Positions 51,744 through 58,891 of a stretch of DNA of 60,776 nt are shown piece by piece. The stretch is from CAYFQB01 sp964345225 (lineage in GTDB: Bacteria; Nitrospirota; Thermodesulfovibrionia; Thermodesulfovibrionales; UBA6898). Under the pieces are notes generated by a model. It ran no database searches, was not told the origin of the DNA, and worked only from the letters and a program-made list of their open reading frames with translations. The stretch is from the NCBI GenBank assembly GCA_964345225.1, contig CAYFQB010000031.1:1-60776 (forward strand), given 5' to 3'. Made by a program: the position numbers and the translations under genes. Each line of letters starts with the position of its first letter. Within the stretch, counting starts at the first letter, position 1.

Positions 51744-52958
51744 TCAACCTCTTTCTATATGCTCTGCAATCAGTTCCATAATATCCACTATCTTTATCTG
51801 TTTGTCATAATCAATCATGGCCTCATTTACCTTTCCGTAACAGGCTGGACAGCTTAAGACGAGTTTGTCTGCCTTCTTTTCGACAGCTTCATCAATTGTC
51901 AGTCTTCCCATTGCAATGGCATTTTCATGAAAGACCTTTCTTGCAGCACCTCCTGCTCCACAACAACGCGAATCAAGTCCGTGCCTGTCGAACTCCAGAA
52001 GTTCAGCGCCGGGTATGCTTCTGAGGACAATTCTCGGCTCATCGATTACGCCGACTCCCCTGCTTAGATAACAGGGGTCATGGTAGATTATCCTTTCCTT
52101 TAATTCTTTTGTGATACTCAGTTTTTTACCCTTAATAGCATCTGCAACAAACTGGGTAATATGTCTTATCTTGAACGGAAGTTCTTTTCTGTAAAACAAC
52201 GGCCAGTCCCTTGCCATGATATTGACACAGCACGGGCATGAACATAAAAGCAGCTTAACACCTCTTGCATTATATGCATTAACAAGCCTGATAGTTAAAT
52301 CCTCTAGCATGTCATGCTGGCCGGTTATGAAGAGTGGAAAACCACAACATACTTCTTCTTCAGGTGGAAGCATGGTAAACGGTACTCCAATTGCACTCAG
52401 AACGAGAACATCCCCTCTGACCATCGGCTGTGCCTCGTAGCATCCCGAACAGCCTGCATAATAAGCTATTTCAGCCTTTTCATGTACCTTTACATTCTCG
52501 GGAAACCATGGACTGAATCTCTGCTCAGGGGGTTTGTCATATATATTACCTGTCTTTTCAATCAATTTTGGAAGATTTGCCTGGTGACCGATCGGTCCGA
52601 GCCCCATATCAACCATCTTGGCTCTTAAAAACGGCCAGAGCCTCTGACTGAAAATTCCGACTTCACAGTATTGTCCACATGCACCGCATGTTGTACATTC
52701 GAAAACTGCCTTTGAAAACTCTTCCAGTAATTTCCTGCTTATCTCATCAGAGCCGAACAGCCTTGCTTTAAGCCCTTCAGTACCCTTGATAAACTCCCTA
52801 TACATCCTTATTTTTTCAGGAGGAGATATCTTCTGGTTCTTTGTGACCTCCTGGACAGGACACCATTTCAGACACTCGCTGCACTTTGTACAGGCATCAA
52901 GCTCAATTAGCTGCCTTTTAGATAACCCGTCGGTAAATGATGATTTACTCATGTACAA
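51744..52958 (-). CDS. HdrD-like iron-sulfur protein with two CCG domains
   Basis: A 404-residue cytoplasmic-face subunit. N-terminal ferredoxin domain with two 4Fe-4S motifs: C23-x2-C-x2-C-x3-C33 and C88-x2-C-x2-C-x3-C98. Two complete cysteine-rich CCG domains follow: C173...CCG(204-206)...C241-x2-C244 and C296...CCG(332-334)...C370-x2-C373. This is the architecture of HdrD and of the HdrCB pair, whose CCG domains hold the noncubane clusters that reduce disulfides. DsrK, GlpC and TmcB are relatives; DsrK usually has only one full CCG set. The gene overlaps hdrE and lies one base from the cysteate synthase gene. Confidence 0.82.
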   Translation of the reverse strand: MYMSKSSFTDGLSKRQLIELDACTKCSECLKWCPVQEVTKNQKISPPEKIRMYREFIKGTEGLKARLFGSDEISRKLLEEFSKAVFECTTCGACGQYCEVGIFSQRLWPFLRAKMVDMGLGPIGHQANLPKLIEKTGNIYDKPPEQRFSPWFPENVKVHEKAEIAYYAGCSGCYEAQPMVRGDVLVLSAIGVPFTMLPPEEEVCCGFPLFITGQHDMLEDLTIRLVNAYNARGVKLLLCSCPCCVNIMARDWPLFYRKELPFKIRHITQFVADAIKGKKLSITKELKERIIYHDPCYLSRGVGVIDEPRIVLRSIPGAELLEFDRHGLDSRCCGAGGAARKVFHENAIAMGRLTIDEAVEKKADKLVLSCPACYGKVNEAMIDYDKQIKIVDIMELIAEHIERG

Positions 52959-53757
52959 CCTCCTTTAAAGCTTTTTTTCTCATTGAAGCCTCCAGGGTTG
53001 TAATCTGTGCAGCAAACATATGAAACTGTTTTGAAAAAGGAATATAAGCAATAAGCGTAAGCGCAGAAAGCGAATGAAATATCCACAGAATCCTGTAAAG
53101 AATCCGGAGAGTTGAAAGCTCTTTAGCAAATTCACTGAAAAATAAAGAAAATATTGCACCTATTGGTGACCAGTCCATGAGAGGCGGATCAAATCGCGCA
53201 AGGCGTAATCCTTCAATACAGAATCCGCTCAGAACTACCAAAAACATCAGAATGAGGACGACTGCATCATCCCAGTTTGACACAACTGCATGTTTCGAGA
53301 ACATATATCTTCTAAGGATATAAAAAAGGAGGCTTATTAAAGCCAGCCCTCCCGCAATATCCAGAATTAGGGAAAAATATAGATATAATTTTCCCTTTAA
53401 TAGATTCAGACCAAAATCGTAATCAAAGGCAACAATTAATGTACCTATAAAAAGTATAATGAATCCCCAGTAGACAAATATGAGCATCACGCCTCTGGGT
53501 TTACTTCTCTCCATAACCCTGCTGGCAAGCAGACAATCCTTTGAAAAAAAATATCGAAGACTCATTCCTATAAGACCGAAAACAGTTTTATTCGATATAT
53601 GGTCAGAAGGATCATCTCTCCCTCTCTGCCATACAGATATCCTAAACCATGAGCCTGCAAGAAAAATGATAATGGACAGAGCAGCAGCCGCATAAAAAAC
53701 CGTTTTAAGTAACTGAGGAATGTTCCAGAAAACTTCTCTTGTTGCATCCAATATCAT
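52945..53757 (-). CDS. HdrE/NarI-like membrane cytochrome b subunit
   Basis: A 270-residue integral membrane protein with about five helices (roughly 16-36, 85-107, 120-147, 162-182 and 225-245). The placement before an HdrD-like protein and its size match HdrE, DsrM/TmcC and NarI gamma subunits, which carry quinol or methanophenazine electrons through haem b to the Fe-S subunit. Likely haem ligands are few (His168 and a His near 235 are candidates), so haem content is uncertain. AAGGAGA precedes the ATG. First gene of the operon; the outer palindromic repeat ends about 60 bases upstream. Confidence 0.75.
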   Translation of the reverse strand: MILDATREVFWNIPQLLKTVFYAAAALSIIIFLAGSWFRISVWQRGRDDPSDHISNKTVFGLIGMSLRYFFSKDCLLASRVMERSKPRGVMLIFVYWGFIILFIGTLIVAFDYDFGLNLLKGKLYLYFSLILDIAGGLALISLLFYILRRYMFSKHAVVSNWDDAVVLILMFLVVLSGFCIEGLRLARFDPPLMDWSPIGAIFSLFFSEFAKELSTLRILYRILWIFHSLSALTLIAYIPFSKQFHMFAAQITTLEASMRKKALKEVVHE

Positions 53758-53820
53758 GTCTTCTCCTTATATAGTCCCTTGATTAAACTTTTCATAACAT
53801 ATGTTAATGCATTTTTAGTG

Positions 53821-54064
53821 GATTAATTAGTTGGACATATTCCTTTTGCTCCCTAGAGGGAAATTTTTACCCGTCTCATAACTCATTCGCTCGAATTTTT
53901 AAACTCGTCCCGAAACTTCAGGACTCAGACAGTAAAAATTCGGTCGATTCGACACGCTTATTTCGCCTCCCGAAAAAGTCGGGATAAAATGACGGGTGCC
54001 AAAAATTTCCCTATGTACGCTCAAGAAACATGCCCAACTATATAACATGTATAACTGCTTTAAA
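53821..54064. repeat. Palindromic MITE-like repeat, copy 2 (interrupted)
   Basis: The reverse complement matches copy 1 (11244-11344) through both arms: GTTTAAAGCAG, TATACATGTTATATAGTTGG and CATGTTTCTTGAG on one side and AAAGGAATATGTCCAACTAA on the other. About 160 extra bases lie between CATAGGGA and GCAAAAGG. The left (minus-strand 5') end of the repeat falls exactly where the fabZ-like reading frame breaks, and the repeat supplies its stop codon. It separates the hdrE operon from the ACP/radical SAM cluster. Confidence 0.85.
53857..54012. mobile_element. Nested 156-base inverted-repeat element
   Basis: Its ends are perfect 12-base inverted repeats, AGGGAAATTTTT (53857-53868) and AAAAATTTCCCT (54001-54012), extended by ACCCGTC (53869-53875) against GACGGGT (53991-53997). 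On the minus strand the insert is bounded by TAGGGA on both sides (CATAGGGA at entry, CTAGGGAGC at exit). Copy 1 has a single TAGGGA at the same place, which is the pattern of a short target duplication. Internal hairpins such as TCCCGA/TCGGGA are present. No protein is encoded, so it is a non-autonomous element. Confidence 0.75.
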
Positions 54065-54203
54065 CGCAATTTTTTTGTTTAATGGTAATATTCTTCCGGC
54101 AGACAATTCGTTTGCCTTCTTCAAGATCAACAATTTTATCAATCAGAAAAAAGGGATAAGAGTGTGGAAGTATATTCATTAAAGACTGGTATCGGTCTGT
54201 CAC
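54060..54203 (-). pseudogene. Truncated FabZ-like hydroxyacyl-ACP dehydratase remnant
   Basis: A 47-codon frame starts at GTG 54203, whose GTGA overlaps the ACP stop codon, the usual sign of coupled translation. It reads MNILPHSYPFFLIDKIVDLE followed by EGKRIVCRKNITIKQKN, matching the start of FabZ dehydratases (LPHRYPFLLVDRV). FabZ would next show NE-FF-GHFPG with the catalytic His; instead the frame enters the palindromic repeat and stops at 54060-54062. No remaining FabZ sequence is found on the far side, so the catalytic part is deleted. Confidence 0.8.
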
Positions 54204-54451
54204 TGTTTCTCTTCAATATATTTTACTATTGTACCTATTGATATGAATATCTTTTCGGCAACTTCTCTGTCCATTATCTCAACGCCAAACTCCGTTTTAA
54301 TGCCCACGATAAGTTCCAGCAAATCTATGGAATCAAGACCTAAACCATTGGGACCAAAAATTTGTGTATCCTCAGTTATTTCATCCTCTGCAATTGAGAG
54401 TTTTAACCTTGTTATCAGCAAATTCTTCAATTTCTGAATGGTATCAGACAT
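54200..54451 (-). CDS. Acyl carrier protein
   Basis: A stand-alone ACP of about 83 residues. The phosphopantetheine attachment serine is in GLGLDSIDLLELIVGI, followed by the acidic helix and the closing IGTIVKYIEE segment. I use ATG 54451 (MSDTIQKLKNLL); an ATG at 54466 is in frame. It would carry substrates for the ketosynthase pair and the (now broken) dehydratase in this cluster rather than for housekeeping fatty acid synthesis. Confidence 0.93.
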   Translation of the reverse strand: MSDTIQKLKNLLITRLKLSIAEDEITEDTQIFGPNGLGLDSIDLLELIVGIKTEFGVEIMDREVAEKIFISIGTIVKYIEEKQ

Positions 54452-54525
54452 CAGTGTAAACCTCATTCAAGACAAATGGCTTCTTCAATGATATAACCTT
54501 AATCCCTTGATACAAGTTAATGTTT

Positions 54526-55890
54526 TTATGAGAGCATATCCCATAAAGGTCCCCTCTTTCCCTTCTTTCTGAGTATATTCAATATATCAGTATTGCACCT
54601 TATATTAAGACCAGGCACGATCCAATTGTGCCTTTGATTTGCATGTGTAGAAACTTTCTGTAACATGGTATAAACATCCATGTCTTTTGTCAGGTAAAAT
54701 ACTGGCTCAAGCAAATTCCTGTCTTCCTCTATTACATTATCCTCAATGGCCCTCTTATAGAGTTGGGTATTCGGATATATCCTTACTCCTATCAGGGCAA
54801 TAACTGCTGTTGTCTTGATTTTATCGAAAAGATTGAATGTCTCTTTTAATGTTGAGTTATTCTCGTAAGGCCCTCCAATTATAATATAATGAGCATTTGG
54901 CAAGTCAACATCTTTACAACATTCAGTTGCATATGCAATATCTTCTGGTGTAAAGGGTTTACCAAACCCTTCCAATGTCTTTTCAGAACCCGCATCTGAA
55001 CCAAACTCAACACCCTTACACCCGGCCCTCTTCATAAGCATTGCAAGTTCCGGCACCATGCCTTTTGGTGTTGCAAAGCATGTCCAGTCAATCTTCAGAT
55101 TATTTCTGATAATTTCCTCGCATAAAGCAACTGCATGTTCCCCTGGAAAGTTGAATATATCATCAACAAAAAAAACATGGTCAATGTCATATTCAGACTG
55201 CATCTCTTTTAGTTCTTCCACAACATCTGCAGATTCCCTTAATCTCAATTGATTGCCCTCAATGGCAGGATAGGTACAATAGGTGCACTTAAACGGGCAT
55301 CCCCGCTTTGACTGTATATTAGCCATACCGCCAAGTTCGAGATAAGTCCTGTTGTTCAGGATTGACCTGTCAGGCCGGTGATTGACATTGCTGTACTGCA
55401 TGCCGTTGAATCTAAACTCGCCGTCTTTGATAAAGCAAAGGTTGTGGATCGAAGAAATGTCCCCTCCGTTATTGACAGCATCTATAAAAATGGTGAAAGC
55501 AACTTCTCCTTCTCCTATTATGCCTGTTTCTAATTCAAGATATCTCAAAACCTCTTCAGGAAAAATGGAGAATCCGGAACCACCCACTACTATAGGCACT
55601 AATGTATGATCCTTTATTGAATTAACAATATGCTTGATTCTAGGCATGTAGAAGATACTCTTGTTAAAGGTGAGATTGTCAATATTTCTTATGGATATGC
55701 CGATAACATCAGGGGAAAAATTTCTGAGTAAATTTTCAACAGCACGGGAATCGTCCTCTATAAAACAGAGGTCAAGGCTTCTGACATTGTGGCCTTTATT
55801 TCTTAATGCATTAGCAATGTAAGCAATGCCTATGGGGGCTACAGGATATGGGTCTGTTTCATTGTTTATAGAGATGAGCAGAATCTTCAT
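54526..55890 (-). CDS. B12-binding radical SAM protein
   Basis: A 454-residue protein: N-terminal cobalamin-binding-like Rossmann domain (about 1-145; PVAPIGIAYIANALRNKGH, DVIGISIRN, VPIVVGGSGFSIFPEEVL) and a radical SAM core with the cluster motif C198-x3-C202-x2-C205 in SKRGCPFKCTYCTYP. The Asp-x-His-x-x-Gly base-off B12 motif is not seen, as in many members. Such enzymes catalyse methylations, ring formation or C-C bond rearrangements. It overlaps the second radical SAM gene by 32 bases. Confidence 0.9.
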   Translation of the reverse strand: MKILLISINNETDPYPVAPIGIAYIANALRNKGHNVRSLDLCFIEDDSRAVENLLRNFSPDVIGISIRNIDNLTFNKSIFYMPRIKHIVNSIKDHTLVPIVVGGSGFSIFPEEVLRYLELETGIIGEGEVAFTIFIDAVNNGGDISSIHNLCFIKDGEFRFNGMQYSNVNHRPDRSILNNRTYLELGGMANIQSKRGCPFKCTYCTYPAIEGNQLRLRESADVVEELKEMQSEYDIDHVFFVDDIFNFPGEHAVALCEEIIRNNLKIDWTCFATPKGMVPELAMLMKRAGCKGVEFGSDAGSEKTLEGFGKPFTPEDIAYATECCKDVDLPNAHYIIIGGPYENNSTLKETFNLFDKIKTTAVIALIGVRIYPNTQLYKRAIEDNVIEEDRNLLEPVFYLTKDMDVYTMLQKVSTHANQRHNWIVPGLNIRCNTDILNILRKKGKRGPLWDMLS

Positions 55891-56932
55891 CCGGTACCCT
55901 CTCGCAATGCCAGCATGTTGGGTCAGATGCTAAATAATTACCTGTAATCTGGTATGCATTTCCCCTGCAGCCGTAACATTCGTAGCCGTGTTCGCAGGTT
56001 CTACAAAAACCTTCAATCTTTTCGTATATATTTCTGAGATTATTGATTATAGAGCTTTTTCTAAGTACTTCCTTCAGAGTTTTTTCTCTAAGATTTCCGA
56101 TAGTCATATCTATCCCTGAGCAAGGTTGTACATAACCCTGAGAATTGATTAGACAGCTATAAAGGTGGCGTTTGCATGAAAAGGCTGCAATAGTTGGACG
56201 TAAATTCCATGTAATACCAAATTTCTCACTGTCGATCATTTCTAAATGCTCAAATATTGTCTTAACTTCAGAACTGGATACGTTTAGGTTTGAGTTTTCC
56301 TTTGCCCGCCCCTGATAAGTCAACATCTCGAAGTATGGGATTATCCCATTTTCTCGGGCCCATATCCACATTAATGGAAGTTCATTTATATTTTGTCTGC
56401 ATATAATGGTCTGTATTCCCAACGGCACCTCTCTATCCGGATACCCTGTTTCTATCAATAGCTCCAATCCCTTTCTTATGTTCTTGAATGATCCCTTTAC
56501 GCCTGCAAGCATATCCTGAATGCCGGCGTTTAGACTATTATGTTTAACAATAACAGATACCTTGTTTTCAAAGAGGAATTTTGCCAATTCCCTGGTAATA
56601 AGAGTGCCGTTTGTGAAAAGTACCTGATCAAGTCCAATTGATTTTATATAATTTATTATATTTTCTAATCCGTCATATAAAAGCGGCTCACCTCCACCTA
56701 AAAGTACTATCTTTTTGGCCCCTAATTCCTTTGCCTGATAAATGACAGATTTTAACTCTTCAATACTAAACTCATTTTTAGCAGGTTCCCCGGCAGAGGA
56801 ATAACAATAAAGACATCTGAGGTTGCATTTCTTAGTGAATTCAAGTTCTATAGAAAGCAGCCCCTTTTTATTAAGACATTCTGATATTTCCTCATCGGTA
56901 AAACCTAATGTATGAACAATATCAAGACTCAT
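55859..56932 (-). CDS. Radical SAM/SPASM domain protein
   Basis: A 357-residue radical SAM enzyme with C36-x3-C40-x2-C43 (EFTKKCNLRCLYCYSSAG), the GGE-type loop KIVLLGGGEPLL and a C-terminal SPASM-like cysteine set (CLINSQGYVQPCSG; FCRTCEHGYECYGCRG; CWHC) for auxiliary Fe-S clusters. SPASM enzymes often modify peptides, but no precursor peptide is seen, and in this cluster a small-molecule or carrier-bound substrate is equally possible. It is two bases downstream of the ligase gene. Confidence 0.9.
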   Translation of the reverse strand: MSLDIVHTLGFTDEEISECLNKKGLLSIELEFTKKCNLRCLYCYSSAGEPAKNEFSIEELKSVIYQAKELGAKKIVLLGGGEPLLYDGLENIINYIKSIGLDQVLFTNGTLITRELAKFLFENKVSVIVKHNSLNAGIQDMLAGVKGSFKNIRKGLELLIETGYPDREVPLGIQTIICRQNINELPLMWIWARENGIIPYFEMLTYQGRAKENSNLNVSSSEVKTIFEHLEMIDSEKFGITWNLRPTIAAFSCKRHLYSCLINSQGYVQPCSGIDMTIGNLREKTLKEVLRKSSIINNLRNIYEKIEGFCRTCEHGYECYGCRGNAYQITGNYLASDPTCWHCERVPDEDSAHLYKQ

Positions 56933-56934
56933 AC

Positions 56935-58239
56935 TTATATAATCCTGCCCCTCCTATCTTTAAATGTTATCGCTTTCCTGCTTCCGCCCTCAAAGAGTCT
57001 CTTTTTTATATCATCAGGCTGCTGTATTTCAATCTCCGGGGTTACCCTTGCCTTTGCACGAAGATTATCAATTAATGTCGACCTGAAACTGCTGTCATTC
57101 CTGTAAGAGCCAACTCTTAAAATTATATGGTCTGAATGGTCATCACCTGTATATGCCTCTATCTGATAATTCACCACATCCTTTAACTCAAGGATTGCAT
57201 TCTCAATGGTCTTTGGATAAAGAGTGACACCTTTAATCTTTAGTCTGTGATGTTTTCTTCCAATAATAGGGCCGATACGAACTGAATTTCTTCCACATAG
57301 GCATTGCCCTGATATTTTAAATGTTATATCTCCAGTTTTAAATCTTATCAACGGCATTCCCTCCAGCTGAAGCAGAGTAATAATAAGTTCCCCTGTCTCA
57401 CCATCAGGCAGTGGCTTTCCTTTGTCGTCCACAACTTCTACCAGAACAAGATCAGGATGACTGTGAAGCCCATTTCGGGACATACATTCACAAAATGATA
57501 CTTGTCCCTCTGTAATCCCATATGTAGAGTAGCATATATTCCCAAATGAATTCTCAATTAAGCTGCCCAGTGTGTTAGAAATAAGATCAACATTTCTGAT
57601 GCTGTCTCCTATAAGGATGATTTTTTTTATGCCCAGTTTCTTAACATCCAAACCATTATCATTTGCACGATGAATCATTTGAATCACAAATGATGGCACA
57701 GCAACAATTCCGTTAGGCTTTAATTTTTGTATGAGATCTATGTGTCTGATGATATTCTGAGGTCCTATTCTAACGACAGATGCCCCCAGTCGCATGAGTC
57801 CGCTGTAGTAAGCTATCCCGGCTATAAAAAGGTTATCACAGGTAACAGCTATGTGAAAGAAATCTCCTTTGCCTGCACCTGTATAACCAAAACTCTTTTC
57901 TTCATTGTATGACAGCCTTTCCAGGTCATTCTCAGTAAGTGCTATAAATAAAGGTTCGCCGGTTGTACCCGTGGTAGAAACGACTTCTGCAATATCCTGC
58001 CTTGCAACTGCGAGAAACGCCCAGTTGTCCTTAAGAATATCTCCTCTGCTTGTAAGGGGCAGCTTATTCAGGTCCTGTAACCCTTTAATGTAGGAGGGCA
58101 GTAAATTATGGTTATCAAATATCCTTTTGTAATAAGGAGAGTTCTTATAAGCATGTCTAATTGTTTCAACAAGCAGTTCACCCTGTATACTTTCAATAGT
58201 ATCCTGAGGTAGTCTGTCTATGGAGTCAAAAACCTTCAT
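56935..58239 (-). CDS. Phenylacetate-CoA ligase-like AMP-forming enzyme
   Basis: A 434-residue adenylate-forming enzyme of the PaaK type: YYKRIFDNHNLLPSYIKG, P-loop VVSTTGTTGEPLFIALT, the YGITEGQVSFCECMSRNGLH region, GETGELIITLL and a C-terminal domain with GRKHHRLKIKGVTLYPKTIE. It contains a CxCG cysteine group (SGQCLCGRNS) as in other PaaK proteins. It probably activates an aryl or acyl acid and loads it onto CoA or the ACP as the starter for the ketosynthase pair. Confidence 0.87.
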   Translation of the reverse strand: MKVFDSIDRLPQDTIESIQGELLVETIRHAYKNSPYYKRIFDNHNLLPSYIKGLQDLNKLPLTSRGDILKDNWAFLAVARQDIAEVVSTTGTTGEPLFIALTENDLERLSYNEEKSFGYTGAGKGDFFHIAVTCDNLFIAGIAYYSGLMRLGASVVRIGPQNIIRHIDLIQKLKPNGIVAVPSFVIQMIHRANDNGLDVKKLGIKKIILIGDSIRNVDLISNTLGSLIENSFGNICYSTYGITEGQVSFCECMSRNGLHSHPDLVLVEVVDDKGKPLPDGETGELIITLLQLEGMPLIRFKTGDITFKISGQCLCGRNSVRIGPIIGRKHHRLKIKGVTLYPKTIENAILELKDVVNYQIEAYTGDDHSDHIILRVGSYRNDSSFRSTLIDNLRAKARVTPEIEIQQPDDIKKRLFEGGSRKAITFKDRRGRII

Positions 58240-58300
58240 GCACCTTGTTCCATAATGTAAATTGTAAATTTTTAAATTACCTAATTTTGCATTTTGAATT

Positions 58301-58891
58301 TTATGATCCCAAATAGAGCAAAGTCAGATCCTGGTGTATCCTTGCTTCCCGTTCAATAGCACTTTTAGTATCTTCTATGAAATAAAACTCTGCATTATAT
58401 CGACCTTTTTCCGTGAACAACATGTCATCTTCTACCATGATCCCGCCTGCAATCGCCATATTTGTATGTTTTCCTTTAATACATTCAATCGTATACTCTA
58501 GCACATCACTGAATGAATATTTAACAGGCATTGTAATGCTCTCTCCCCTTATATCAAAGGCTATAGATACCTGAGCTGTTAATGCATTTGGACTTGTAAA
58601 TTGGAAGAGAAGCGGACTCGCCCCAAAAGCTCCTCCATCAAGGATATTGTTAAAATACTCTTCTTTTATATCTTCTATAGAGTTATCAATTCCTATAAAC
58701 AGGCTGATATCAGAAGTACCAACAGGGAAATGTATTCTGGCATCATCCAATAATATCCCAACAGCACCGACAATTAATTTTTCCAGGTCATGAACAAATC
58801 GTATAGGCTTTGTTCTTCCCTGTAATTGCGAAATTGCCTGTTCCACATTTTTAATATCCAGCTTGCTAATACCAGCAATTACCGGTTTCAT
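58301..58891 (-). CDS. Ketosynthase N-terminal-like protein lacking the active-site Cys
   Basis: A 196-residue protein related to the N-terminal half of beta-ketoacyl synthases: SDISLFIGIDNSIEDIKEEY, then GAFGASPLLFQFTSPNALTA and VSIAFDIRGESITMPVKYS. Where active enzymes have TACAS, this one has no Cys, and the C-terminal half with the two catalytic His is missing. It therefore resembles chain-length-factor or structural partners that pair with a full ketosynthase. Its ATG overlaps the stop of the ketosynthase gene by four bases, supporting a heterodimer. Confidence 0.8.
   Translation of the reverse strand: MKPVIAGISKLDIKNVEQAISQLQGRTKPIRFVHDLEKLIVGAVGILLDDARIHFPVGTSDISLFIGIDNSIEDIKEEYFNNILDGGAFGASPLLFQFTSPNALTAQVSIAFDIRGESITMPVKYSFSDVLEYTIECIKGKHTNMAIAGGIMVEDDMLFTEKGRYNAEFYFIEDTKSAIEREARIHQDLTLLYLGS

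Noticed and set aside
51744..53757. Calling the Fe-S/cytochrome b pair DsrK/DsrM
   Set aside because: Two complete CCG domains and two ferredoxin motifs in a 404-residue protein fit HdrD better, and no other dsr gene is near. The relation is noted as an alternative.
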